Of a stretch of 64,000 bases of DNA, positions 31,956 through 43,558 are shown piece by piece (position 1 is the first letter of the stretch; every line of letters starts with the position of its first letter). A program made the translations under genes and the position numbers. Below the pieces are notes generated by a model that saw only the letters and a program-made list of their open reading frames with translations, was not told where the DNA came from and ran no database searches. Origin of the DNA: Lineus longissimus (taxonomy: Eukaryota > Nemertea > Pilidiophora > Heteronemertea > Lineidae); contig NC_088319.1 in the NCBI RefSeq assembly GCF_910592395.1, forward strand, positions 8,372,001-8,436,000, given 5' to 3'.

Positions 31956-32684
31956 TTATGCCTTGTCCTTAGCCAGTTTCATCTTTTCACAATCTTTTAC
32001 AAAATGCTGGTCGGATCCACAAAAGAAACAACCTGAAGATGCCATACCCCTGCCACGGCCTCTATAACCACCTCTACCACTATAACCACCCCTGCCTCGT
32101 CTAAAACCACTATATCCACCATAACCTTGCCATGGGAGCGACTGCCATGGCATACTACCCATAGGTGACTGAAACATTGCCGGATTAATACCATCCGGAT
32201 ACAAACTTTCTAAGGGAGAAGCCAAACGTTTTGCAATAGCCTTCTCCTCCTGTTCCTCATCGCTTGACGATGATCTCTTCACCGGTTTAGTCTTCGGGAC
32301 TGGCTTGGAATATTTGGCCACAGCCTTGAAAATCAAATCCAATGCCCCACCTCCAAGGACACTCAGGACAAATTTCAGCAATTGCAGTCTGCCCTGATTT
32401 CGATACGCCTTGGTCGACAGCTCTTGAAAAACCGATGCATCGGAGTGATTAACATTAACCGCCAACCTTGCTAAATCATCGAGATACAGAAGTAACAGTG
32501 AAGTATTTGGATCTTGTTGAGTCGCCAAACTCCTCACCTTGTCTTGCATATCTTTTACCAATACATCCTTCTCCTTATCATCCAGGCGCTGTCTTTTTGG
32601 TGGAGGAGTTGTCGGAGGAGACACAGATCGTCGCGCAGGTTGAGTCAGCTGTTGGGGTGTAGCCATAGATGCCCCCGGCAATTC
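31956..32684 (-). CDS. DIRS-type gag, exon 2, with one zinc knuckle
   Basis: Preceded by a textbook acceptor (long T tract, then CAG at 32687-32685). It holds a Pro/Arg-rich, nuclear-signal-like start (TPPPKRQRL), a helical region, a Gly/Arg/Tyr-rich RGG-like stretch and a CCHC knuckle CFFCGSDQHFVKDC near the end. It reads through without a stop. The RGG plus knuckle layout is normal for RNA-binding gag of this order. Confidence 0.75.
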   Translation of the reverse strand, partial: ELPGASMATPQQLTQPARRSVSPPTTPPPKRQRLDDKEKDVLVKDMQDKVRSLATQQDPNTSLLLLYLDDLARLAVNVNHSDASVFQELSTKAYRNQGRLQLLKFVLSVLGGGALDLIFKAVAKYSKPVPKTKPVKRSSSSDEEQEEKAIAKRLASPLESLYPDGINPAMFQSPMGSMPWQSLPWQGYGGYSGFRRGRGGYSGRGGYRGRGRGMASSGCFFCGSDQHFVKDCEKMKLAKDKA

Positions 32685-33075
32685 CTGAAAAAAAGAGAAT
32701 TAAATTAGCCACTCTGCGTATATATGAAAATAGTTAATCAAAAACCACCTTGCTGCTTACCAATGCCCGCAAAATTTTTATTTTTTTATTTTTTTAAATT
32801 AATTAATTAATTTAATTTTTATCCGCCCCTCTTAACTTAAAAACTGTGGGGAACACTGAACAACATACTGGTATGTGCACGTTGAGCCAAAATAGTTTAC
32901 AGAAGTCGCGCAAAACCTCAATGTGTTACTGCTAAGCCAATTCAGTTCATTGACAGCCATTCGCTTCCACCGAACATCAACTCTATCAAAATAACCTGTC
33001 AGTGAAACATTATAACAATAACAGACACTATCACCACCCTCTACCACACAGACCAATGAAAATATCACCACATAC

Positions 33076-33390
33076 CTGCAACTCTTTGCCTCTTGGATGT
33101 CCAACCTCGTTAGCATATATAATCGCCCGATGCAACAACAGCCTATTGTTGTCAAGATTACTTTCCCAATCAGCCAGATCCATAATACCGTCTGGTGAGG
33201 TCCCTGTCAAATCAGTAAAATGGCGCTTCACATCCACTATTGGCAACATGGAAATGTCCTGATCAACCACCATTCTCGCAAATTCTTGGAAGCGGCATCT
33301 GCTGCCTTGAAGTTTGCCAACAAGGGAAGTAAATCCCTTCCACGAAGGGTATGTCGCCTCTTAAGCACCGTTGGCACAACCATTGTAAAG
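33076..33390 (-). pseudogene. DIRS-type gag, exon 1
   Basis: Starts MVVPTVLKRRHTLRGRD (ATG at 33383, just after an acceptor-like TTATTTCAG) and ends at KELQ with a GTATGT donor at 33075. Splicing over the 391-bp intron to 32684 stays in frame (KELQ-ELPG). A one-base shift near 33280 breaks the frame. Confidence 0.6.
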
Positions 33391-33394
33391 CTGA

Positions 33395-34070
33395 AATAAA
33401 CCAACATTAAAGATAATACCGTAACGATAATAACACAGCCCAGGCCCCAGGAAAACAGGCGAGCACTACACAGATAATAAATCCAATGCATTCTACGTGA
33501 AAACACCAGCAGATGGTATGGACTGCCAACTCGAATGGATAACCACTGAACCAGTAACTGCCACTGGTACTAGGCCTAGATGTAGCAAGACCGGCTAATC
33601 ATGTAAACATGCTTGTAGGCCCAGAAAAGACATTACACCGGAGGCAAAAATCCACTGTTCCCTGGCATCTAGGCCAGCAGGGCCTATCCAAAAGCAACAC
33701 GTAATCGGGCCAAACAACTTGCTAAAGGGTGCTGTCACCGAGCATAGACATAAAATGACCAATCAAAATACACTAGGCCCTATACAGACGAAATGAAACC
33801 TGAAACGAAAAAACCTGATTGGTGCAATACTTCCTCGGATACACGCATACTAGGTCTACATAGAAAACCCTACATGTACACTCCAACATGCGGGGCATAG
33901 ATACCATACACACAGCATACGCATCAACATACACAATGCATTGTGGCCACCGCCATGTTACGAATTCCGCCCTTGCTCGGCTATGCCCTTGCTTGGCATG
34001 ACAACCCGGGAAATAGCAAATATTTACCAAAATCGGGAGCTCCGAAGTATCGCTGTTCAGTGAGAGCGCC
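33395..34070. other. No gene supported
   Basis: Sequence between the DIRS gag and the transposase-like remnant; probably the upstream end of the DIRS element. It contains multiple TAGGCCTA words. Confidence 0.4.
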
Positions 34071-35612
34071 TCACACATGAAAAAGGAATAGAGTCATCGT
34101 TCGCCGCATAGTGTCGCTAGTGATGCCCCTGTATCGTGGTATGAATCCTTTGCCTAATTTCTCATTGACTAGGAAGGTTTTAAATCCCAGTGGATCACCT
34201 TTGCCGTCCTTGAATCTAATTATATTCAGGGACAATACAACATTGGCCGCAAAACAGTCTTTCACCCATAGTTTTCCCTTGTTAGGTTCAACGGATTTCA
34301 ATGCAGACCTTGAAGAGCTGGCAATTGTGTCTAAGGGATGAAGGTGACAATTCAATTCATTTAATGTCTTGTCCCATGCCTCATTTATGAGACGTATCGC
34401 AGCATGGTTTGAAGCAACGCGGTCGGACATTGTGTTCGAGATATTGTCGATGAGCCTCTGCTTTGAATCCTGGTACGAAGACCCATTGAATGAAGAATAA
34501 GTATCAGCCAAAGTGTCTACAGAAGAACATACATGGTCTTTTTATAGTCCTCCGCAGTTCCCCCTGGCAGCTGGTCAATGGCAAGAACCAAACATGGAGA
34601 TGAAGCACGTTTGAAAGTGACATTGATACTGTTAGAGGTTCAAGCAGTAGAGACCATTCTCGAAAATGCTGATTCTACTGTCGGGTTTGATGCAACCACG
34701 CTGGAAGGTGTACATGTTGTGATCACCCCCAACTCCCTCGCCATCATTTCCACAGTGTTGCAATGTGGTAAACGATCTAACTTGGCTCCAGAACGTTTCA
34801 CAAATGAGTCCAGTAGTTTGGGGATATTTCCAGTGGGCACTTGATTCACCACACAGTCATAAACAAATAAGCGAGTAGTCACCGAATAGATCCTACCCTC
34901 ACTACTCAAGACAAATGGCACAGCTAAACTGTCAACCCTTTCTTTTAGTTTTAAATTGGAGTTCTCCAATTCAGATATCAAAGCATCTTTTTCTTTAGAT
35001 TTAATTTTCAAATCTGATAGAGTTGCATCCACCTATTGTTCCACTGCATCTTTCTCATTCAGAGATTTATTCAGTTCTTCTTTGTGTTTTCTTTTCAGTT
35101 TCTTTTTCTCAGCCTGGTACACTTGTTTGATATTTACTCTGTTCAGGGCATTTTTCTTCTCAAGAAGTTTTTGATTGGCAATTGTTCTCCTTTTCAATTT
35201 CTGATTCAAAACACGTAAATCACTTGATCGTTTCTTTACTCGGGCCTGTAGTAGGACGTGCCCAGCATGTATCTCCTTGCGTAACTGAATAAATTTGTTG
35301 AGGCGCATCCTCAACTTGGGACATTTGGCAGAATTTGTCACAGCGGTAGAGTGACTAGCAGTAGCACTAGTAAAAGGCAACGGATTTAAGGTAAGCATTG
35401 GATCCTGAGAGATAGTAGGAGCAACTTGGGGTGGTACTGGTGCTGCTCTTGTAATTCTGAAAGCTTCATTGTCCCCCGGAGCTTGTGTAGGGGGACATGG
35501 TATTAGTACATGGCACCAACTTTGTGCTTGTTTCAACCCTACAGCTTCTAAACGACTCAAGCAATTTAATCGATATTTGGTGGAAGGAGTGAAGGAAATC
35601 TGAAGATGCGTC
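34071..35612 (-). pseudogene. Coiled-coil, DDE-transposase-like ORF of unnamed family
   Basis: N-terminal part: GDNEAFRITRA, then about 110 residues of Lys/Glu-rich coiled coil. C-terminal part: DRLPHCNTVEMMARELG, the TPSSVVASN/ NPTVES region opposite FDATTLEG-type sequence, VLAIDQLPGGTAEDY, then TMSDRVASNHAAIRLINEAW, LNELNCHLHPLDTI, FAANVVLSLNIIRFKDGKGD and a FIPRYRG end. The Asp in FD/SD-R-x-x-x-N and the C-H-x-H-x-x-D cluster look like an RNase-H-fold transposase. I recall the family as a widespread uncharacterised invertebrate protein but know no name. Stops at 35033, about 34640 and about 34512 break it. Confidence 0.5.
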
Positions 35613-36095
35613 CCACTAAAAATCATCCCGGTCAGATTCCCGGCCTGGCCAGTAGGGGGCAAAATGTTGCGCTGCTCGGCGCTCGGCGCTCGCCGGACGC
35701 ACGTTTCCCTTCCGCTCTGTAACTTCTTAACGACAAAATATTTTGGATTGAAATTTCGTGAGCTGATAGAAGGCGGGACAAAGGTATGTCGCGTCGAAAA
35801 ATCAGCCAAGTTTGATTCTTGATTTGGCCACCAGGGGGCCAAAACCAAAAACACATAAAGTGTTAGAACTCGCTTAATATTTCTCTGATCTTAACCAAAT
35901 CTTTATGGTAGACTAGGTTAACAAAGGTACACGATATATATATCTTGAGTTTTTAGTTTCATACATTTTTCTGCCCCATAGGGGGCACTTCCTGAAAATC
36001 ATGAAAGTTCCCTTCCGCTCTGTAACTTCTGAACGACAGAATATTTTGGCTTGAAATTTGGTGTGTCACGTTACTGGGACACCCAACTGAACCAT
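35613..36095. repeat. Diverged relative of element A, two tandem units
   Basis: CCCTTCCGCTCTGTAACTTC recurs at about 35707 and 36010 (period about 303 bp). Between them lies a CCACCAGGGGGC word at 35828-35839. The unit length and motif match the element A units, though the rest is diverged. Confidence 0.65.
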
Positions 36096-36223
36096 AAACT
36101 TCAGTCAATGACAGCCAACAACACCATACGGATTCAAACTACACATTTTTCAAAAAACACCCAACAGCGACGGGGGACATTCAACGCTATACTTGTTACA
36201 AATTGTTTTTTAAGATTTTAAAG

Positions 36224-36507
36224 TTAACCTTCATCACTCAGTTTCTTAAATTTTTCAAGCGTTCTTTTCACTAGCATATAAATGCGATTCTTAATTGGTA
36301 TTGTCTCCTCAGAAAACTTCTTTTTCAGGCTCCGCTCCGTCTCAGTTTCACTTTTTTTATTCATAGAATATGCGATAAGAATGTGTCCATTCAGTAGACT
36401 GTCTACATCAATGTCATTTAAATTGGAATACGTTTTCATCAGGAAATCCTGTGCAATCCCTTGCTGTTCTGGGAACGATCACTTCCATTTCTTCTTATGT
36501 GGCATCC
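36224..36507 (-). CDS. Short basic ORF, unknown
   Basis: An acceptor-like TTCAATTCAG precedes MPHKKKWK, then one in-frame TGA, then a 71-residue open segment (MKTYSNLNDIDVDSLL... LVKRTLEKFKKLSDEG) to a stop. Highly charged and helical. No family recognised; may be a remnant exon. Confidence 0.25.
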
Positions 36508-38103
36508 TGAATTGAAAAAAATTTGAATTCCATTACATAAAAGACAATGAAATGACAGAATACACTGCAAAACTTGGATTTAGCTTATTCCCATGTGGTA
36601 TTTGTTTTGTAAACGCTGATGCTGAACTAATCAGCACACGGAAATAAGTCACGTGACCTACGCAAACGAATTGGGTCAGAAAAAGAGGTCAGACTCATTA
36701 CACATTAAATCTAGTATCATCGGCCAAATAACAACATGCATATATATTTGAAACATACCTGACGTATCTAGAGCTATTTATGATGCATTTAATCTACTTT
36801 ATAGAGGGCTGCTTGTCATCTAAATCAAATCCATGAATATCCGCGATGAATGTTGACAACTTTTCCCAAATATTCGGTCGCCATATTGGAAATTTTACTC
36901 TATTCGAAAATGACAACTATTTTTCTGCAGCTGCTAAACCAACCCCCGCAACATTCCATACCCTTCATATTCACAGATATAATGCATTGTTTCCACCGCG
37001 GCGGTCTTCGCTGTTCTACCCGGCCCCGGAATCTGTCTGGGGCTTCTTAAGCAACTAGACAATTTGATGACGAGGATGTTCGCTTTCCTCACTCTTTATT
37101 AGAGTTTTGTTTGACAGGCAAGATTGCCTCCTGTGCCGTTTGCCGTATGATGATGGATAAAGGCACCAAGGTTTTAGTAAGTTTATACATTTGTATGTAT
37201 ATAGCCCAAGAAGGGTGCTTTTGACCCCTGATTTATGGCGATGCCTCTTAATTAGTCGGACGCCGTTATTTCACTGTGTGCGGGTTCGACCCTCTCGTCA
37301 AATGTAGATTCCCTTGATATTACTGTTGCTGCTGTGCCAGCTTGGTCAATTTTAGACCTACTATGTAGATGGTGTGCCCGTTGTGGGTCGTAATTCTGAT
37401 GTTATCACCTTAAAATGGTGATTTTTGGGTATTCTTGGGCACAGCCCACATTGGTGCCATTTCCGACCATCCTTACTGTTCCCACCATGTGCGTTGGTTA
37501 GTGTCTTGTAGTGTTCGAAGGTGGCAGCACCTCCCAATACGTCAGGGACAGTGTCTTCTAGGTTGCGACTTGGATGTGCCCTACATTTTGTCTCTACTAT
37601 AATAATCAATGTTTCCATTGTTAAGTTTAAGACTTTGGCTTATGCCTAGTATCATTTGTATCTTTTCAGTGAACCCTTCCTTCCTTCCTTCCTTCTCTTC
37701 TTTTGAAGAATAAACACGTTTTTAAGGAGTACATAATCTTGGTGATTGGTTATCCATCACGTCGACAAGACTGCATATCCTCTGTGGGTTTACGGCGCCC
37801 ACATGCATCAATACATTTATTATAGTAGCAAAGTATGATAAAAAGAGAATCTTACCTTTGATCGTTGCTAAATTTGTTGATCTTTACAGCTAAAAAACTT
37901 CAAAATCTCGGAGTTCCGTCAATCCTGCATCGATTTTAAAAATTCTTGAACGAGGCTCTTGCGGGATTCCCTTACGTCAAAATACTCATTTGAATATTCA
38001 TAAGAACACACCAGCCAATCACAGCACCTGTTTCAATGCACCTCCCGTGGAACCCGCATGAATATGGCGTCACAGGTATCGCGTCACGGATTCAGCCTGG
38101 ATC
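36508..38103. other. Mostly non-coding; one mini-exon candidate and a (CTTC)n tract
   Basis: Contains CACGTG boxes (for example GTCACGTGACC at about 36650), a (CTTC)n tract at 37677-37697 and an open minus frame at 37361-37618 without recognisable domain. Confidence 0.4.
37118..37176 (+). CDS. Mini-exon candidate with CxxC motif
   Basis: A 59-nt segment between an acceptor (TTTGTTTGACAG) and a donor (GTAAGT), open as KIASCAVCRMMMDKGTKVL. The C-x-x-C pair resembles half a zinc-binding site. No partner exon was recognised, so it may be chance. Confidence 0.3.
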
Positions 38104-39856
38104 AGCGCTGGCGAGTCACATACCTACTAAGAAACTTTCAAATGCAAACGCAGAAAAAGAATCCAATGGTCCAAATGTTTGAGCGTCTGTGGCCAGATGA
38201 ATACAGTTGTGGACATTGTATACCATTTGGCCAGTCCCAAAGAGCTTTTCAAATGTATGCACAAAATGTGCCAGCAGGTCATAAGCATACCCACAGTGAT
38301 TGCCAAAGAGCCTCACTGGCTAGACAAGAGATAGCCACATGAAAGGACAAGAAGTTTTTGTAACATTGCTCTGACATGCACCCCTTGACAACAGGACTGA
38401 GGTACAACAGGAACTGCCTGTTTTCTGTGCCTTCCATCTGTCCAGTTCAGATAGAGAATGACATTTTCTTTGAAATTCAGATGGAAGAATATCTTGACAA
38501 AGAAGTATCTGTTCCGAAATTTGCTTGAGGTGTTTAGCAGACAACTTTGATGCGTGTTTCTTTATAGGGGAACGTGCCCACAGCCAAAGAAGACGCTTCA
38601 TCACTCCAAGGCATACTAAATGCATATAATCTAAGGGCACTGGGACACAATACCAAGTGAAAGATCGGTCAACGGTGAGATACCTACCTGATGAGTATCA
38701 TTGTAGAATTGCTCCTTGAACTGGGCATCATCACGCAATGGAACATCTTCACGTTGAAGTAAAGAAAGGTGAACAGGAAATGTCAATTTTCCTTCCCATT
38801 CACCTTCTGAATATACTTCTCACAACAATCGTATCCGGCATGGCCTTTCACTTGTTTAACAAATGCACGGGCTGGGGTATCGCATATAAAACAGTGAACT
38901 TTAAGATCACACCTCAAGGAATTGACACTAATGGCATTGTCTTCAGTCATCTTCATTTCCTGAACAAAATCATGCAAAAACTCATCAATATTTACTGGTT
39001 TTGCAGCACCAGCAAAAAGGCCAATGGCAAGGCAAAAACCTTAGTTTCAAAAGGGAGAACAACTTTACCCAAAATGGGCCAAAACTGAATTCTAGATCTC
39101 TTGAATAAAGGTAATCCATCAATGTTCACTTATAACCAAAGTGTATCACCCTCTTGCAATTCAATACTGACAGTTGCACAAATGATGGCTCTCTGAACTG
39201 CTTTCTCAATACCAAAATAATAATAGGATCCACCAGCTATTTCCTTGATATTGTATTGAGTCTGTGTTCTTAATAGAGTCCTTGCATCAGAGCGTAAATC
39301 TGGGTGATATGATTTCAGGATTTTCAGAAGAGACGTAACTTTAGACTGATATACATCCACCTCCCATTCTGCCAATCGGTCCTTCAAACTAACTTCCTTA
39401 CTTGCATCACAGTCACTATCACAGGAATCTGTATCACTTACTGTGTCTGCGTCCGGGTCCTCAGGAAAACCCCTGTCCCCATCAGAAACATTAGCTATAC
39501 TTCCATGATCATGAACATCTGATGTTGCAAGTATTACTTCTGCAGGGTTATTGGCCTCAAAAACATCTTGAAAGACAGCACTAGCAGGAACCTGTACGCC
39601 GCCAGAGTCAAGTGAAACATCCAGATTTATCCCAGTATGAAAACCCAACATCTGTGACACCGGTATAGAACTCACGATATTCTTCATCATCATCATCATC
39701 ATCTGCACCCTGATGACAAGCAGCAGCCTCTGATTCTTGAATCGCATCCATGTGTGCTTGCACACAGGAGGCAAGGCGTTGTCTCTTTCTTTGCTGTGAA
39801 GCATGGCGTTGCCTCCTTTGCTGCAGATTGTTTCTATCTTCATCCAGATTGTTCAT
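38104..39856 (-). pseudogene. CACTA/EnSpm-like transposase
   Basis: The start (39856) is basic (QQRRQRHASQQRKRQR). An acidic run (DDDDDDEE) and the domain LLKILKSYHPDLRSDARTLL, then IAGGSYYYFGIEKAV follow. The first catalytic strand is INIDGLPLFKRS-like (NIDGLPLFKRSRIQFWPIL, about 39075), then CFICDTPARAFVKQVKGHAG and PLDYMHLVCLGVMKRLL (the D-x-M-H block of TNP2-type transposases), and finally MVYNVHNCIHLATDA and FAFESFL. At least four frameshifts break it. Assignment to CACTA by the DxMH block is an inference; the domain order is shared by many invertebrate transposase-like proteins. Confidence 0.6.
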
Positions 39857-41284
39857 TTTCAATGGAAATGGGGAAAGGTTCCTCAAGACATGCAAGAATA
39901 TCAATGCAAATTTAGGCCTAGGTCAATTAAATAAGTCAAGTCAATCCAATTTGGCCTACCTAATTCTGGACACTTTCACAGGCCCTTGGCTCAGAGTTTG
40001 AATAGCATACACGTACGTAGACCTCGATCTACCCACTAAACACCACCTATTCTATCCCACACTATGACGAATACTACATTTCTTGACAAACCCAGTGCAA
40101 TGCCATCAATCAAGGGAGCATGGCCTCCCCATCAAATTTGCCTACCTAAAAATGACCTATCAGTGCAGGCTTTAATACATGTAAAATGCTAATAGGCCTA
40201 CATCAAAATTCAAGGCACCCTGTGACCAGCCCGGCACCGGCCTACCTTAGATTTAGGCTAGTTTTCCCGTTAGCGTTAACAAATCGTAGAAATATCAACA
40301 GTGCAACAGTCAGCAGTGCAGATGCCTCACAGTCACACAGGCATCATCCATCAGACCAAAACCTGCTGAGCAAACACCAATCCGAGTCTCAACACGCAGT
40401 GTGACCAAAGTGTCTGTAAGCTACATTCACAGGCGAGGCCTACACGTTCTGTACATGTTGTACATCAGCAATACATCATGTACATGACGATGAATGAATG
40501 CATAGGGTGTGGATGATCTATGATTTGGCCCACCACAAAAGCCTGAAAAGTAACATAACTGACAATTTCCGGGAAAGTTTGACTATTTCACAACATACCT
40601 TGATATCAATCGCATACTTACGCACTAATCAAACTAAAATCGGAGGCGAAATGTTGGTTTTAGATACTTATGAAAAGAAATGCGGGAATCGGAGTAAATC
40701 AAATCATACACTGAGCGCCAAAGTAAAAACGCATGCGTGACTCGGTTTCACCAAGCCACCGATAGTTGGCGCTTGCGAAATAGCGTGGGAAAGAGATGGG
40801 TGGCGTAGCTCGGCGGGGTTGGCCTAGGCCTACTCAATCGCTAGTAGGCCTAACAGGATGAGAGCTGATTCTCACAATAATTCATTAAAAGCAAAGTTTC
40901 ATGATGTTAACCAGTATTGATCATATCGTAGTGGATGGTTGACGGGAGGTCGAGCAGTGGCCCACCAGTTGGCCAATAATGTTTTTTAGTGGATGGCATC
41001 AGGGGCCCGATGTCGGGCCACCAACTCCTGTTTAGTTCCTCCGATCGCCGCAGGATGTCGCCAATAGGTGATCATGCACGGCCGAATTTAGCCAGAGGGC
41101 CACTGGTGGCTAACTAGTGGCTGCCACCGCCACTCTTCGCCTCCCGTTCCCCTCATATGCCACTAGTGGCCCACCGATCCTTGCTGTCTGGACACTCACT
41201 CATGACAGGCAGTTTTGGCCAAAAGCAGATGTGCGTATTATGTCTTAGTGTGATAGAGTTTCCTAATTAATATTTAAATTGCCC
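39857..41284. other. No gene supported; GGCCACTAGTGGC-rich patch
   Basis: The patch at 40920-41180 repeats words such as CCACTAGTGGCC and GTGGCCCACC. The rest is unremarkable, with scattered TAGGCCTA. Confidence 0.4.
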
Positions 41285-41940
41285 TGTTCGGCTGTAAGGG
41301 GAGGGCATTAGTGTCATTTAGCGTCCGTTGTCGTTGTTGTCCGTCGTATCCTATTTCAAAAACAGTGGCCCATTTCTTAACCACTAGGGATATGGACTAA
41401 AACTTTGTATGCATCACCCCCTAGGTCAGATGACCTTTGACAATGAATTTCGGTCCGGTCTGAAAACACAAAAAGTGTGATATCCCACTTATTAGTGATT
41501 TGTTTTTGATGAAATTTTTATGGTAGGTACTCCCAGCCGGGATATATCACATATCATAGAGGTTTTCGAGGTATTTTTCAAGGTCATAGAGGTCAAATGG
41601 CGTAAATTGGCCGTTTGAGCGTAACTGTGGCACGTTTCGTAACTGTTAGGGCTATGGGCTTGAAGCTTTGTCCACAAGACCCCTAGGTCAGGTTACCTCT
41701 GACCCTGAATTTTGGTCTGATCTGTTTCTCGACTTGGACACCAGGGGGCAAAAAGTGAAAACCTATAAAGTGTGATATCTTGCTCATTAGTGATTCGTAT
41801 TCGATAAAGTTGTTATGGTTGGTACTCCCAGCAAGGATACATTACATTTTATACAGGTTTTTTGATTTGACCTACTTTTCAAGGTCAATTGTCAATTAAG
41901 TCGTTATACCGGTGAGCACAATGGCCCCTGGCCTTTTCAT
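41285..41940. mobile_element. Helentron-like element A3, shortened copy
   Basis: The right end matches A1 and A2 (CGGTGAGCACAATGGCCCC, then TGGCCTTTTCAT followed by T). The left end is degenerate (TTCGGCTGTAAGGGGAG). It has about two diverged units with an ACACCAGGGGGC word at about 41740. Confidence 0.7.
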
Positions 41941-42188
41941 TTGTGACCATAGCCATTACAATCGTCCAAAGATTGCGACCGCCAGATAGGGGTTAAAAAG
42001 TGGCAATTTCATTAAAAAATTGCGGAAATCCAAGTTGGAGGTTTTTTTGAACTTATCTGTTGATGATGACACATAAAATGCCATTCTGTTGCTTGGGGTT
42101 TTATGCATGCCTGTCAGCTTTTCGATTATGTTTTTCAATGTCATTGTGATACCCATAGGCCTTTTGTCAGGTACTTGAAAGGGCATAC

Positions 42189-43115
42189 GCCACCTAGGGT
42201 CGGACTGACCCAACTAAGATTTAATTAAAATAACCATTGGCTTCCCCTTCCCGTGCAAACTACAGCAAAACCGTGCAATGCATGCGTAACGATCGCAAGC
42301 ATCATGTTCAACGTCACGAAAATAAAGCACGCCTTGACCGCCCTTGAATTACATGTTATTTTGTAGAAAATTGACATTGATTGCGTTTTTGCCCATGTAT
42401 TTGGCAGATTGATCGTGTTTACTTCCCCCACCGCATTTGCATGTGTGCATGACTCTAATGTACGGCTGGGTCATATGGGTGAAGGTCATGTGTAATTAAT
42501 GAAATGAGACCAAGAACGCCTCATCAAAACTTGCATGTTTATTCTTGTCCCCAGGACAAAACAGGGTGATCTACAGACCAAAATCCTTGCACAGTCCACA
42601 CCTCGGTTAATCAAAGATGCAGTACTTAATCGTGAAACTTTTGATAAAATTCTATATTATGAAGAAATTATGATAGAATTAAAAACAGGGCGTGACACTG
42701 ACACAGCAGTGTCCGCTAAGAACGAAGCAGTAACCCGCTGTTGAATCATGAACAATGATTTATTCTGCAGACTTCTGTCGCGTCCTTTGTTACCATGGTG
42801 CTTCCATCCAAATTTGTGTTGTGTGGGAACGAGGTTGAATGTCAGTAATAGGTTTCCCCATGGCTGGTGTGACCTGTAGGAAAACTTTGTAAACACGAAA
42901 AAGGTGGGCAAAATGTCAATATATTTTTGATTTTCAGCAAACTCTAATTAAATTCAAGGGGTTCAACGTATCAATTTCTTTCTTGCAATGTTTAGAATAT
43001 GATGCCTGCGATCGGTACGCATGCATTGCGTGGTTTTGCTGTAGTTTGCACGGGAAGGGGAAGCCAATGGTTATTTCAATTAAATCTTAGTTGGGTCGGT
43101 CTGACCCTAGGTGGC
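42189..43115. mobile_element. Non-autonomous element with ~120-bp inverted ends
   Basis: The left arm (42189-42307, GCCACCTAGGGTC...) and right arm (42996-43115, inverted) match at about 92-95%, including CATTGGCTTCCCCTTCCCGT and GCAAACTACAGCAAAACC. The interior of about 690 bp has only short open frames. No clear target duplication, so the superfamily is unknown. It lies about 120 bp upstream of the FTSJ1 exon. Confidence 0.75.
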
Positions 43116-43233
43116 AATAAAAATATCTGGCAAGATGCCTATTACTTACTTCCATGTTTTGCTCTTTGTTCAAGACAGACCATGTCTTCAGCTTTGTGAT
43201 GAACTGTATTGCTTAATTGTGTTCCAATTTCAG

Positions 43234-43287
43234 GCACTGAATATAACAACTCATGTCCTGAAACCCAGTGGCACGCTTGTAGCAAAA
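43234..43287 (+). CDS. FTSJ1: FTSJ1 exon (tRNA 2'-O-methyltransferase)
   Basis: A 54-nt phase-0 exon with acceptor CCAATTTCAG and donor GTAAGT. It encodes ALNITTHVLKPSGTLVAK, which matches the strand before the catalytic Lys loop in FTSJ1/Trm7 proteins (usual form LNI-THVLKPGG-FVAK). FTSJ1 methylates positions 32 and 34 of tRNA anticodon loops using S-adenosylmethionine; the final Lys is part of the K-D-K-E catalytic set. The conserved KPGG reads KPSG here, and the usual Phe is Leu. The next exon, at 57357, continues exactly in frame. Upstream exons were not recognised in the window. Confidence 0.85.
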
Positions 43288-43558
43288 GTAAGTTGAATTT
43301 CATTCTAGTTCTTTTTGTTGAGTTTTTGGTGAGTCTATACCATGATAAACCATCTGCTCTTCCTTGTCATATTTTGTTGTGAACAATTTTTAAAAAACCT
43401 GGTATATGAACTACTATACGAATATAAGCTCTTCTTTTTTTAACATGAATGCAGTAGGCTTTGAAAGAACAGGCAACAATCTATTGTTTATATGTGTGCC
43501 TATCAGTTGAAAATGCCTATCCACATTTATATACATACACTCGCAACATGCTATAGCA

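Larger units (their letters stand above)
28321..33390 (-). mobile_element. DIRS/Ngaro-type tyrosine-recombinase retrotransposon
   Basis: Minus-strand order: spliced gag (33390-31956), RT-RNase H plus the DIRS-specific C-terminal domain (31730-29456), tyrosine recombinase (about 29010-28321). No aspartic protease or DDE integrase is present, which fits this order of elements; they integrate through a circular intermediate using a phage-like recombinase. RT and RNase H motifs look intact, but one TAG, two or more frameshifts and a recombinase lacking its last catalytic Tyr show it is inactive. Split direct repeats or inverted termini were not identified. Confidence 0.85.

Noticed and set aside
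34578-34844. 88-codon + strand frame
   Set aside because: Shadow of the minus-strand transposase-like remnant, whose motifs are clear.
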